A model generated the notes under the pieces. The model did not search any database. It worked only from the letters and a program-made list of their open reading frames with translations, and was not told where the DNA came from. The translations under genes were made by a program, and so were the position numbers. This document shows, one piece after another, positions 35,261-43,749 of a stretch of DNA of 51,578 nucleotides. Numbering within the stretch: position 1 is the first letter of the stretch; each line of letters opens with the position of its first letter. The stretch comes from Gemmatimonadota bacterium (GTDB lineage Bacteria; Gemmatimonadota; Gemmatimonadetes; Longimicrobiales; Gaopeijiaceae): NCBI GenBank assembly GCA_003248075.1, contig QJYK01000224.1:1-51578 (forward strand), in the 5' to 3' direction.

Positions 35261-36100
35261 ATGAGCTGGACACGCATCGCCACCCTGGGGGCAGCCCTCG
35301 TGACGACGGCGTTCCAGGTCCTCACGGAGGCGCATGCCGTGCCCTCCGTCACGATGAGCCCCCCGTGGCTCGACGGGCGGCCGACGTTGCAGCTCGTGGC
35401 CCCTGGGCCGACGTGGCGCCCCAGTGGGCCGGAGCCCACCCGCTTCGTGCGCTTCGATGCCGGACTGGGTCCCACGTACGGGATCCTCGATGGGGACGTG
35501 GTCCGGGGGATCGTCGGCGACCCCTTTTCTGCCCCGACCCCGACCGGATGGACGCACCCGCTCGGCGACGTGCGCCTGCTCGCGCCCCTCGGGCCGGGGG
35601 TCTTCCACCGGGCGATATGGCTGGGAAGGCCGCGGACGACCCTGGCGACGGCGATCGCCCGCATCGACGCGTCCGCACTCTCGGGACCGGGTGACCGGTT
35701 CCCGCTCCCGGTGGCGTCTACGATCGTACGTCCGGCGGTGGGCGTCTTGGTCGGCGGGTCACCGGGTGCGCCCGAGGCGTTCGGCGTGACCGCGGGGCTC
35801 GTGGCGCACGCCTCGCCGGAGCGCCCCCGGCTGGCGCTCGGCCCGTGTGTGGCTCGTGGCCTCGAGGTCGAGGAGCTCGGCGGCGTCGGCCACCCGGGCG
35901 GTGGCGGCCCACGGCGGGTGCTACCCGGCGCCGCGTCCCTGGAGCGGTTGCGCGCCCTGCTCGACGGGCGGCGCGTGACCCACGGCGACGTGCTGCTGCT
36001 CCCGTTGGGCCCAGGAAGGCCTGTGCGGAGCGAGCCGCAGGACGAGCCCGCGATCCGAATCCCAGGCGTCGGCGAGCTACGCTGCAGCCTCGCGGTGTGA
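35261..36100 (+). CDS. secreted, degenerate fumarylacetoacetate-hydrolase-like protein
   Basis: 279 residues with a signal peptide ending near TEAHA. The N-terminal part (RFVRFDAGLGPTYGILDGD, GDPF, HPLGDVRLLAP) matches the small N-terminal domain of FAH-family enzymes. The C-terminal part (THGDVLLLPLGPG ... IPGVGELRCSLAV) matches the end of the FAH fold (GDvi.TGtp.G....giG.l). The acidic EXE metal ligands and the GLNYxxH region of active members are missing, and FAH enzymes are cytosolic. I read it as an exported relative without the usual chemistry. It is 23 nt downstream of BNR paralogue 2 and likely co-transcribed. Confidence 0.65.
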   Translation: MSWTRIATLGAALVTTAFQVLTEAHAVPSVTMSPPWLDGRPTLQLVAPGPTWRPSGPEPTRFVRFDAGLGPTYGILDGDVVRGIVGDPFSAPTPTGWTHPLGDVRLLAPLGPGVFHRAIWLGRPRTTLATAIARIDASALSGPGDRFPLPVASTIVRPAVGVLVGGSPGAPEAFGVTAGLVAHASPERPRLALGPCVARGLEVEELGGVGHPGGGGPRRVLPGAASLERLRALLDGRRVTHGDVLLLPLGPGRPVRSEPQDEPAIRIPGVGELRCSLAV

Positions 36101-36117
36101 CCGGGCGGAGCGCGGCG

Positions 36118-36714
36118 TCAGCGGCCGTGGCGCCACAGCCGCGTCTCCAGGTGCTTGCGCACGCCGGGCCACTCGTGCGCGAGGATCGAGTACATGACGT
36201 CGTCCCGCACGCTCCCGTCCCGTCGCACGGAGTGGTTCCGCAGCACGCCGTCGCGCTTGGCGCCGATCCCCTCTATGGCCCGCTGCGAGCGGAAGTTGAG
36301 CCCGTCGGTACGCAGGCCCACGACGCCACATCCCAGAACGTCGAACGCGTACTCCAGCAACAGCAGCTTGCACGCGGTGTTGACGTGCGTGCGCTGGCAG
36401 CGCGGCCGGTACCACGTGTAGCCGATCTCCACCCGGTCCGCAGCGGCCACCACGTCGTGGTACCGCGACGACCCGACTAGCTCCCCCGATTCGAGCTCCC
36501 GAACGACCCAGGGAAGCATGTGACCAGCGGCGTGCCCCTCGAGCGCGTGGTCCACGTACGCGGACACCTCGTCGGGCCGCGGCACGAACGTGAAGAAGAG
36601 GCGCCACTGCTCGCCGTCGGCCGCCGCCGCCGCCAACGCATCGACGTGGTCGTGGGACATCGGCTCCAGACGGACGCCGTACCCCTCGAGCGCCCGGGGC
36701 TCGAGCATGATCAT
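36118..36714 (-). CDS. GNAT family N-acetyltransferase, RimJ/RimL-like
   Basis: 198 residues; GAGGAG lies 6 nt before the ATG at 36714. The start MIMLEPRALEGYGVRLEPM and the core (LVGSSRYHDVVAAADRVEIG, then YTWYRPRCQRTHVNTACKLL) match acetyltransferases of the RimJ/RimL/YjgM type. The acetyl-CoA loop lies in the QRTHVNTAC segment, and GLNFRSQRAIEGIGAKRDGV is the usual alpha4 region. Targets may be protein N-termini, antibiotics or amino acids. It is downstream of the serine hydrolase gene by 13 nt, so likely one operon. Confidence 0.9.
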   Translation of the reverse strand: MIMLEPRALEGYGVRLEPMSHDHVDALAAAAADGEQWRLFFTFVPRPDEVSAYVDHALEGHAAGHMLPWVVRELESGELVGSSRYHDVVAAADRVEIGYTWYRPRCQRTHVNTACKLLLLEYAFDVLGCGVVGLRTDGLNFRSQRAIEGIGAKRDGVLRNHSVRRDGSVRDDVMYSILAHEWPGVRKHLETRLWRHGR

Positions 36715-36727
36715 GGCACGCTCCTCC

Positions 36728-38299
36728 TCAACGGACCGGTCTCAGCAGCAGATCCTGGAAGTCGTAACTGAAATCGGTCGCCGGCGACACCGGCTTCATG
36801 AGCGCCCGTTCGATGCTTCCGTCCGGGTTGAGCGAGAAGGTGACGAACGCGTCCGCGCGCAGCTCCCGCAGGCGCCAGCGCGCCACGAACGTGTCGTACT
36901 GCCAGTGCACCAGGTCACCCACGAGCTGGGGCGAGCGCGAGAAGCGGATCACCAGCCCGTCCCCCTCACGCGCGATCGTCACGTCTCCGTACCATGCGTC
37001 TCGATAGGTACCGGCATATCGGTCCATAGGTAGAGACGGCGTCGACGCCGCGTCGCGCTCGCCCGTGGTGGCCGCCTCGGCAGCGGCGATCTCCGAATCA
37101 CCGCGCGCCTTCACCGCGGAGAACGCCTCCAGCCAGTCGAACGGCTCGGCTCCCAGGAAGTGGTCCAGGATCCCCCAGGTGATCGCCTCGAAGGCCTCTC
37201 CCGATTCCTGGTTCGTGAGCACCACCACGCCGAGCTTCCGGTCCGGCACCATCGTCACGCGGGACACGTGTCCCGGCAGGCCACCCGTGTGCGTCAGGAC
37301 CCGCTCGCCGCGATAGTCACGCACGTTCAGGCCGAGGGCGTAGAAGTTGACGAAGCGCCGGAGCGGTGCGAGCTCCGGCGGCGGGTCGCCGAAGGGCATG
37401 GGTGAAACCGGCGCCCACAGCTCGCGGGTGACGGCCGGACCGAACACACGCGCCCCGCCCGCCGCGACGCGACCGGAGTCCATCTGGACCATCACCCAGC
37501 GCGCCATGTCCTCGGCGTTCGAGAAGATCCCGCCCGCCGGATTCACGACATCGCCCAGGTACGGCTCGACGCCGCGCACCACGCCGTCCACGCGCGCGTG
37601 GGTCATCGCGGCGTTCGGCACCTTACGGGGATCGCCGAGGCGCACGTCGCTCCCCGCCATGCCCACAGGGCGCAGGATGCGAGCGCGCACGAAGTCCTCC
37701 CAGGTCATCCCGCTCACGGCTTCGATGACCTCGCCAGCCACGGGATAGAGCACGTTGTCGTAGGCGTAGGCGCTCCGGAAGCTGGTCGCCGGCGGGATGT
37801 AGCGGAGCCGCTCGACCAGCTCCTTCCGCGTGAAGTCCGTCGGTGGCCAGAACATGAGGTCGCCGGCGCCCAGCCCGAGGCCACTCCTGTGCACCAACAG
37901 GTCCCGTACGGTGATGTTCCGCGTCACCCACGGGTCGTACATGGCGAACGAGGGCAGGTAGCGCACCACCGGAGCATCCCAGTCCAGCTTCCCCTCCTCG
38001 ACCAGGATGCCGAGCGCGGTGGCCGTGAAGACCTTCGTGTTCGAGGCGATGCCGAAGAGCGTCTTGCCGTCCACCGGCGCCGGTTGGCCGAGCGCGCGCA
38101 CGCCGTAGCCCTTCGCGAGCAGGACCCGGTCGTTCTTCACGACCGCGACGGAGAGGCCCGGCACCTCGAAGCGCTCCATGATGCGGCGGATGTAGGCGTC
38201 CAGGCCGGGCGGGAGCGCCTCGCGGGACTGGGCCGCGGACGACGGCGCGACGACGAGCGCAGCGACGAGGGCGAGGGCTGGGACGAGCGGGCGAGCCAT
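36728..38299 (-). CDS. secreted beta-lactamase-family (class C-like) serine hydrolase
   Basis: 523 residues from ATG 38299, signal peptide ending near PSSAAQ. Catalytic motifs of the serine beta-lactamase/DD-peptidase fold: S86-N-T-K89 (IASNTKVFT), Y180-D-N182, and HTGG as the third motif. After the catalytic domain (to about residue 390) there is a lipocalin-like C-terminal domain, YAGTYRDAWYGDVTIAREGD, of the DUF3471 kind. Proteins like this are usually esterases, peptidases or beta-lactamase homologues; resistance should not be assumed. First gene of a two-gene operon with the GNAT gene. Confidence 0.88.
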   Translation of the reverse strand: MARPLVPALALVAALVVAPSSAAQSREALPPGLDAYIRRIMERFEVPGLSVAVVKNDRVLLAKGYGVRALGQPAPVDGKTLFGIASNTKVFTATALGILVEEGKLDWDAPVVRYLPSFAMYDPWVTRNITVRDLLVHRSGLGLGAGDLMFWPPTDFTRKELVERLRYIPPATSFRSAYAYDNVLYPVAGEVIEAVSGMTWEDFVRARILRPVGMAGSDVRLGDPRKVPNAAMTHARVDGVVRGVEPYLGDVVNPAGGIFSNAEDMARWVMVQMDSGRVAAGGARVFGPAVTRELWAPVSPMPFGDPPPELAPLRRFVNFYALGLNVRDYRGERVLTHTGGLPGHVSRVTMVPDRKLGVVVLTNQESGEAFEAITWGILDHFLGAEPFDWLEAFSAVKARGDSEIAAAEAATTGERDAASTPSLPMDRYAGTYRDAWYGDVTIAREGDGLVIRFSRSPQLVGDLVHWQYDTFVARWRLRELRADAFVTFSLNPDGSIERALMKPVSPATDFSYDFQDLLLRPVR

Positions 38300-38470
38300 G
38301 GCGGTGCACCGGTCTGGAGCGGAAGCGTCCGGCGACCATGGCGGCGGGACGCCCCGGAGAGCAAGGGCCGAGACGCACCTCGGCCGCAGCGGGTCGGAGG
38401 GCTTCCCTCCCCAGGCGCCGCCCCAGCCGCCATCTTGCAACGACTGCCCACCGACCGATGGGAGGACCCC

Positions 38471-39103
38471 ATGGCACCCCTGCTCACCGTGCTCGTCGTG
38501 GCTCTCGCGGCGCTCGGGGCAGGATCGATCCTGGCGGGTGTGAAGGCGCTCCGGCGCGCGAAACCGGTCGGATTCGGTCTCCGAACGCTGGGTGGCCTGC
38601 TGCTCCTCTCGCTGGGTGGACTCGTCGCCACGATCGGAGCGGGCCTGCACGGGTACCGGGCGCTGACGCGCGAGGTGCTCGCCGCGCGCATCGACGTGCG
38701 GCCGCTCGGGGAGCAGCGCTTCCAGGCGACCGTGCACATCCCCGACCGGCCCGACGCGACGTACGAGCTGGCGGGCGATCAGATCTACGTCGATGCGCGG
38801 ATACTCAAGTGGAAGCCCCTCGTGAACGTCCTCGGGCTCCACACCGCCTACGATCTCGACCGCATCGCAGGGCGGTACGGGAACATCGACCAGGAGATCG
38901 ACGCCGAGCGCACGGTCTACTCGCTGACCGGGGAGCGCTGGGTGGACCTCTTCGATCTGCGACGGCGCTTCGCAGCGCTCTCGCCCTTTCTGGACGCCGA
39001 GTACGGATCGGGCACGTTCGTGTCCGTGCGCCAGCCGGCGCAGCTCGAAGTCCTCGTGTCGACCTCGGGCCTCCTCGTCAGGGAGGTCGAGGCGGGCCGG
39101 TAG
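38471..39103 (+). CDS. hypothetical protein with two N-terminal membrane helices
   Basis: 210 residues; GGGAGG lies 5 nt before the ATG at 38471. Two hydrophobic helices, APLLTVLVVALAALGAGSIL and LRTLGGLLLLSLGGLVATIG, flank a short basic loop. The remaining 140 residues look soluble and mixed alpha/beta, with DQIYVDARILKWKPL and SLTGERWVDLFDLRRRF. The soluble part is probably outside the inner membrane. No family is recognised. The 171-bp gap to the divergent serine hydrolase gene shows no promoter I can name. Confidence 0.75.
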   Translation: MAPLLTVLVVALAALGAGSILAGVKALRRAKPVGFGLRTLGGLLLLSLGGLVATIGAGLHGYRALTREVLAARIDVRPLGEQRFQATVHIPDRPDATYELAGDQIYVDARILKWKPLVNVLGLHTAYDLDRIAGRYGNIDQEIDAERTVYSLTGERWVDLFDLRRRFAALSPFLDAEYGSGTFVSVRQPAQLEVLVSTSGLLVREVEAGR

Positions 39104-39128
39104 GGAAGCTCCGCACAGGGGCTATAGG

Positions 39129-42100
39129 CTACTCACCGACCGGCCGTGCCATCCGGACGAGGCGCGCATACTCCTCCGCCTCCACCCGCGCCAGCGCGTC
39201 GGCCCGCTCCGCGATGGCCTGGACGAGCCGCCCGAAGAGCTCCTGCTCGCCCTGGGTGGGAGGCGCATCCGCCATCGACGCGAAGTTCATGAGCCGGGCG
39301 AGCTTGCTGTCGATGCCCGTGGGCTGGGCGATGAGATCCTGCCCGGCGCGCGCACGGTACTGGACCAGGCGCTCCTCCAGCGGATAGAGCTTGTCGTTCA
39401 GCTCCTGGAGCGCGTCCTGGAGCTGCTGGCGACCCCCGGCTCGCTCCACCATCTGCCCCGCCTGTGCGCGCATCTCACGGATCCGCCCGACCAGGTCCAT
39501 CGTCTCGGTCAGCTTGTCGCGCACATCCATGAGAAACTCGAACTGGGCGACGAGCTCGGCATCCGTGTAGTCGATACGCGGGTCACGCAGGATCTCGAAC
39601 GGCTGCGCAAGCGTGCGACCGCCCGTGGTCAGCTCCGCGCGGTACGTGCCGGGAGGCGCGAGCGGCCCCTGCGCGCTGCCCTGGAAGACCGCGTCCGGGA
39701 GCACCGTGGCGCCCGGGTAGCGCATGTCCCACACAAAGCGGTTGGCCCCCGCCCTTGCGCTCACCGCCTCGAAGCGGCGCACCTCGCCGCGGGAGTCCAG
39801 GATGCGGACACTCACGGGGCCGTTGGGCGCCGAACCCAGGTAGAACGGGATCACCACACCGCGCGGCGGATTCCGACCCGCCACCGAGTTGCTCGAGAAC
39901 GTGGCGACCAGGTCGGCCCCGTCCCGGAAGCGGATCGTGGGGCGCGGCCGGAACAGATGCACCGGCTCCGCCATGGCGGCCGCGTCCAGCTGGTGCAGCA
40001 GCGCAACGTCGTCGAGGATCCAGAACGAGCGACCATGCGTCGCGACCGCCAGGTCTCCGTCCTTTACCTGGATGTCGTGGATCGGAACCACCGGGAGGCC
40101 GTTGCTCAACGGCTGCCAGTGATCGCCCGAGTCGAAGGACACGTACACCGTGCGCTCGGTGCCCGCGTAGAGCGTCCCGGCCCGATCCGGGTCCTCGCGG
40201 ACGACCCGCGTGAAGTCCCCGTCGGGAATCCCGTTCGTGATGCGCGTCCAGGTGCGCCCATAGTCCCGAGTCCGGTACAGGTACGGCGTCTGGTCATCGA
40301 GCTTGTAGCGGGTCGCCGCCACCCACGCGGTGCCGGCATCGTGCGGTGAGGGGTCGATGATGCTGACGAGCGCGAACTCGGGCAGGTCCGGGATGTTGAC
40401 CTTCGTCCAGCTGGCTCCCCCGTCGCGCGACACGTGGATCCAACCGTCGTCCGACCCTGCCCACATGACGTTCCCGTCCACGGGCGACTCCGCGAACGCG
40501 AAGATCGTCGCGTACCACTCCGGCCCGTACGCCTCCCGGGTGATCGGCCCCCAGTATTGCCCCGGCTCGGGATGCTCGTAGGAGGGCGTGCGCTCGAGCG
40601 TTTGCGGGTCCGCGCGCGTCAGGTCGGGGCTGATCACCTCCCAGCTCTGTCCTTCGTCGCGGGTACGGTGCACGTACTGCGAGGTCACGTACAGCACGTC
40701 CGGGTCGTGGGGCGACGTCATCACGGGGTACGTCCACCAGAAGCGGTACAGCATGTCCGCCGCGCCCCAGCCGTAATAGGTCTCGGGGTTCGGCGAGATG
40801 TCGCGGATCTGGCGGGTGCGGTGGTCGTAGCGATACACGAAGTGGTGATCGCCGGCGTATACGATGTTCGAATCATCCGTGCGCGGCGCGACGTAGCCGT
40901 CCTCACCGCCGCCGACCGTGTACCAGTCCTCGATCGTGATCGACCCGAAGTCCGACCGACTCGGCACCGAGATCGTGGTGTTGTCCTGCTGCGAGGCGTA
41001 GAGCCGGTAGGGGAAGCCGTTGTCCACCGCGACGTGGTAGAGCTGAGCGGTCGGCTGGTTCATGAGGTCCGACCACGAGCGTCCCCCGTTGAACGAGATC
41101 GTCGCGCCGCCGTCGTTCGCCTCGGCCATGCGCATCGGGTTGTCCGGGTCGATCCACAGATCGTGATTGTCGCCGTGGGGCACGGCCATCTGCTCGAAAG
41201 TCACGCCTCCGTCCGTCGACTTCCAGAAACGCACGTTGAGGACGTAGACGGTATTCACGTCCGCGGGGTCCGCGAAGATATGGTGGTAGTACCAGGGGCG
41301 CTGTGTCAGGTCCGCGTCTTCGTTGGTACGGGTCCAGCTGGCCCCGGCGTCGTCGGAACGGAAGACGCCCTTCTTCCCCAGCTCGGCGTCGATGATCGCC
41401 CAGACGCGCCGTGGGTTGGCCGGCGACACCGTGATGCCGATCCGGCCCTTGAGGCCGTCGGGCAGCCCGGGGTTGCCGGTGAGCTCGCTCCAGGTGTCGC
41501 CGCCGTCCACCGACTTGAAGAGGCCGGTGCCCGGCCCCGCGCTGGTGAAGCCCCAGGGGTAGCGGCGCAGCTCGAGAAGCGAGGCGTAGAGGACGTTCGG
41601 GTTCGAGGGGTCCATGACCAGGTCGATCGCGCCCGTCTTGTCGTCTCGGTAGAGGATCTTGTCCCAGGTGCGCCCTCCGTCCGTCGTCCGGTAGACGCCC
41701 CGATCCTCGCCCGGGCCCCAGGGCGTCCCCAGTGCCGCCACGTAGGCGAGGTCGGGGTTCGTGGGGTGGATGCGCACGCGGGCGATCTGGCTCGTCGCCT
41801 CCAGCCCCAGGTGCATCCACGTCGCACCGCCGTCGTTCGAGCGGTACACGCCGTCGCCGATGGAGGCGTTGCCACGGATGCACGCCTCGCCCATGCCCAC
41901 GTATACGACCTGCGGATTCGCGTCGGAGACGGCGATCGCGCCCACCGAGCCGGTACCGAAGAAGCCGTCCGAGACGTTGTGCCATCCGATGCCGCCGTCC
42001 TCGGTCTTCCACACCCCGCCACCCGCCGTGCCCTGATAGAAGACCAGATCGTCCTCGGGGTCCCCGGCCACGGCCAGGACGCGACCGCCACGCGAAGGCC

Positions 42101-42230
42101 CCACCATGCGCCACTGGACCAGATCCAGATAGGCGGGGTCCACCTCCTGCGCGGACGACGACACGGCGGCGGGAAGCTGGACGACGACGCCCGCCAGCAG
42201 GGCGGTCACGAGGACGGTGCGGCCGGACAT
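39129..42230 (-). CDS. secreted VPS10/sortilin-like BNR propeller protein, paralogue 3
   Basis: 1033 residues from ATG 42230, with GAGGAGCCAGGGAC upstream and a signal peptide ending near SSSAQ. It opens VQWRMVGPSRGGRVLAVAGD and carries Asp-boxes TEDGGIGW, SNDGGATW, TTDGGRTW, SVDGGDTW, SDDAGASW, STDGGVTF, SRDGGASW and TRDYGRTW. It shares the mid-propeller NQPTAQLYHVAVDNGFPYR with paralogue 2 and the closing GRSFWILDDV. The C-terminal quarter has FVWDMRYPGA and a charged helical tail (about 880-1030). It is divergent from the M28 peptidase gene, as paralogue 1 is from the M42 gene. No enzymatic residues are evident. Confidence 0.88.
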   Translation of the reverse strand: MSGRTVLVTALLAGVVVQLPAAVSSSAQEVDPAYLDLVQWRMVGPSRGGRVLAVAGDPEDDLVFYQGTAGGGVWKTEDGGIGWHNVSDGFFGTGSVGAIAVSDANPQVVYVGMGEACIRGNASIGDGVYRSNDGGATWMHLGLEATSQIARVRIHPTNPDLAYVAALGTPWGPGEDRGVYRTTDGGRTWDKILYRDDKTGAIDLVMDPSNPNVLYASLLELRRYPWGFTSAGPGTGLFKSVDGGDTWSELTGNPGLPDGLKGRIGITVSPANPRRVWAIIDAELGKKGVFRSDDAGASWTRTNEDADLTQRPWYYHHIFADPADVNTVYVLNVRFWKSTDGGVTFEQMAVPHGDNHDLWIDPDNPMRMAEANDGGATISFNGGRSWSDLMNQPTAQLYHVAVDNGFPYRLYASQQDNTTISVPSRSDFGSITIEDWYTVGGGEDGYVAPRTDDSNIVYAGDHHFVYRYDHRTRQIRDISPNPETYYGWGAADMLYRFWWTYPVMTSPHDPDVLYVTSQYVHRTRDEGQSWEVISPDLTRADPQTLERTPSYEHPEPGQYWGPITREAYGPEWYATIFAFAESPVDGNVMWAGSDDGWIHVSRDGGASWTKVNIPDLPEFALVSIIDPSPHDAGTAWVAATRYKLDDQTPYLYRTRDYGRTWTRITNGIPDGDFTRVVREDPDRAGTLYAGTERTVYVSFDSGDHWQPLSNGLPVVPIHDIQVKDGDLAVATHGRSFWILDDVALLHQLDAAAMAEPVHLFRPRPTIRFRDGADLVATFSSNSVAGRNPPRGVVIPFYLGSAPNGPVSVRILDSRGEVRRFEAVSARAGANRFVWDMRYPGATVLPDAVFQGSAQGPLAPPGTYRAELTTGGRTLAQPFEILRDPRIDYTDAELVAQFEFLMDVRDKLTETMDLVGRIREMRAQAGQMVERAGGRQQLQDALQELNDKLYPLEERLVQYRARAGQDLIAQPTGIDSKLARLMNFASMADAPPTQGEQELFGRLVQAIAERADALARVEAEEYARLVRMARPVGE

Positions 42231-42384
42231 GTCCCTGGCTCCTCGATGCATGGGGGAGGGTCTGGAGGGATGGTGGCGTCCCGAGGATGCCTCAGCAAGA
42301 AGGGGAGGCGTGGCATCCGTCGACCGTCCGCGCCATTGTTCGACGCGCGCCCGAAAAAGCCCCGAGCTGCAAGGAGTCGAGACG

Positions 42385-43722
42385 ATGAGGTTCCGGTCAC
42401 GGAGTTGGCGACGGGTGACCCTGCCCACCGCCCTCTCGCTTGCCTGGATCGCGGGGTCTTGCGGTCAACCGGGCCTCTCGCCGCCCGACCCGGATGCGAT
42501 CACGCGGGAGGACGTGGAGCGGGTGATCGGCATCCTGGCGTCCGACGACATGCGCGGTCGACGCGCGTTCACGGACGACGCGCTTCGCGCTGCCGACTTC
42601 CTCGCCCGGGAGTTCGAGGCTGCCGGCCTCTCCCAGCTCCCCGACGCGGATGGCTACCTCCAGCGCTTCTCCGTCCATTCGATCCGCACCGAGAGCGCGA
42701 GCATGACGGTGAACGGGTCAGCCCTCGCGGACGACGCGTTCGCGGCCCGCTTGGGCGGAGAGACCCTGGAATGGAAGACGGGCTCGATGGCACCAACCGT
42801 GGTGGCGGCAGGGGAGCCGGATCCACAGGGCGCCATCCTCCGAGCGATCCGCGGTGGGCAGGACGCCCTCGTCTTCGTCCATCCCGCGCACGCCCAGCTC
42901 TTCCGGCAGTTCCGCCGCTTCTTCGGCGGACCCGTTCGCACGCTGGGTGGCTCGGGCACCCCCAACGTGGTGTTCGCCCTGGTCGACGACGGCGCCGACG
43001 CCACCTACTCGGTGTCCGCCACCGCAAGCTTCGCCGAGGAGCCGCTGGCCAACGTGGTGGGCGTGCTGCCGGGAAGACGCTCGAACGAGCTCGTCCTGTT
43101 CTCGGCCCACTACGACCACATCGGCATCCAGCCCCCCGTCGACGGCGACTCCATCGCGAACGGCGCCAACGACGACGCCTCGGGGACCACCGCGGTGGTG
43201 GAGCTCGCCCGGTACTTCGCCTCCCGGGGCACTCCGGAGCGTTCGCTCCTGTTCGCGGCGTTCACGGCGGAGGAGGCGGGCGGCTACGGCTCTCGGTACT
43301 TCTCCAGAGGGCTCGACCCCGACGAGATCGTCGCCATGTTCAACATCGAGATGATCGGCAAGCCCGCCGCGGAGGGCCCGTTCACGGCCTGGATCACCGG
43401 CTTCGATCGCTCGTCCTTCGGACCGCTGCTCCAGGCGGCGGTGGAGGGCACGGGCTACACGTTCTACCCGGACCCGTACCCGGGCCAGAACCTGTTCACC
43501 CGTTCCGACAACGCGACCCTCGCGCGCCTGGGCGTACCGGCGCATTCGATCTCGACGACGCCCATCGACGTCGATCGCGACTACCACCAGGTGAGCGACC
43601 ACGTCTCCACGCTCGACCTCGAGCACATGACGCAGACGATCAGGGCGATCGCGCTGGGGGCGGAAACGATCATCTCCGGCGAGTCCACCCCCACCCGCGT
43701 CGACCCGGCGACGCTGAACTGA
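42385..43722 (+). CDS. M28-family zinc aminopeptidase, predicted lipoprotein
   Basis: 445 residues; AAGGAG lies 8 nt before the ATG. The signal peptide ends LAWIAGSCGQ, a plausible lipobox with Cys acylation. A PA-like insert (about 95-215) precedes or interrupts the peptidase core, as in many M28 enzymes. Metal ligands: H242 in SAHYDHIGI, Asp in GANDDASGTT, catalytic and metal E296-E297 in TAEEAGGYG, Asp in FNIEMIG (shifted, here Glu), and His near the end in YHQVSDHVSTL. Probably releases N-terminal residues from peptides in the periplasm. Divergent from BNR paralogue 3 and 27 nt before the CoA-transferase gene. Confidence 0.9.
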   Translation: MRFRSRSWRRVTLPTALSLAWIAGSCGQPGLSPPDPDAITREDVERVIGILASDDMRGRRAFTDDALRAADFLAREFEAAGLSQLPDADGYLQRFSVHSIRTESASMTVNGSALADDAFAARLGGETLEWKTGSMAPTVVAAGEPDPQGAILRAIRGGQDALVFVHPAHAQLFRQFRRFFGGPVRTLGGSGTPNVVFALVDDGADATYSVSATASFAEEPLANVVGVLPGRRSNELVLFSAHYDHIGIQPPVDGDSIANGANDDASGTTAVVELARYFASRGTPERSLLFAAFTAEEAGGYGSRYFSRGLDPDEIVAMFNIEMIGKPAAEGPFTAWITGFDRSSFGPLLQAAVEGTGYTFYPDPYPGQNLFTRSDNATLARLGVPAHSISTTPIDVDRDYHQVSDHVSTLDLEHMTQTIRAIALGAETIISGESTPTRVDPATLN

Positions 43723-43749
43723 CACGTCGCGGCGCGACCGGAGCGATCC

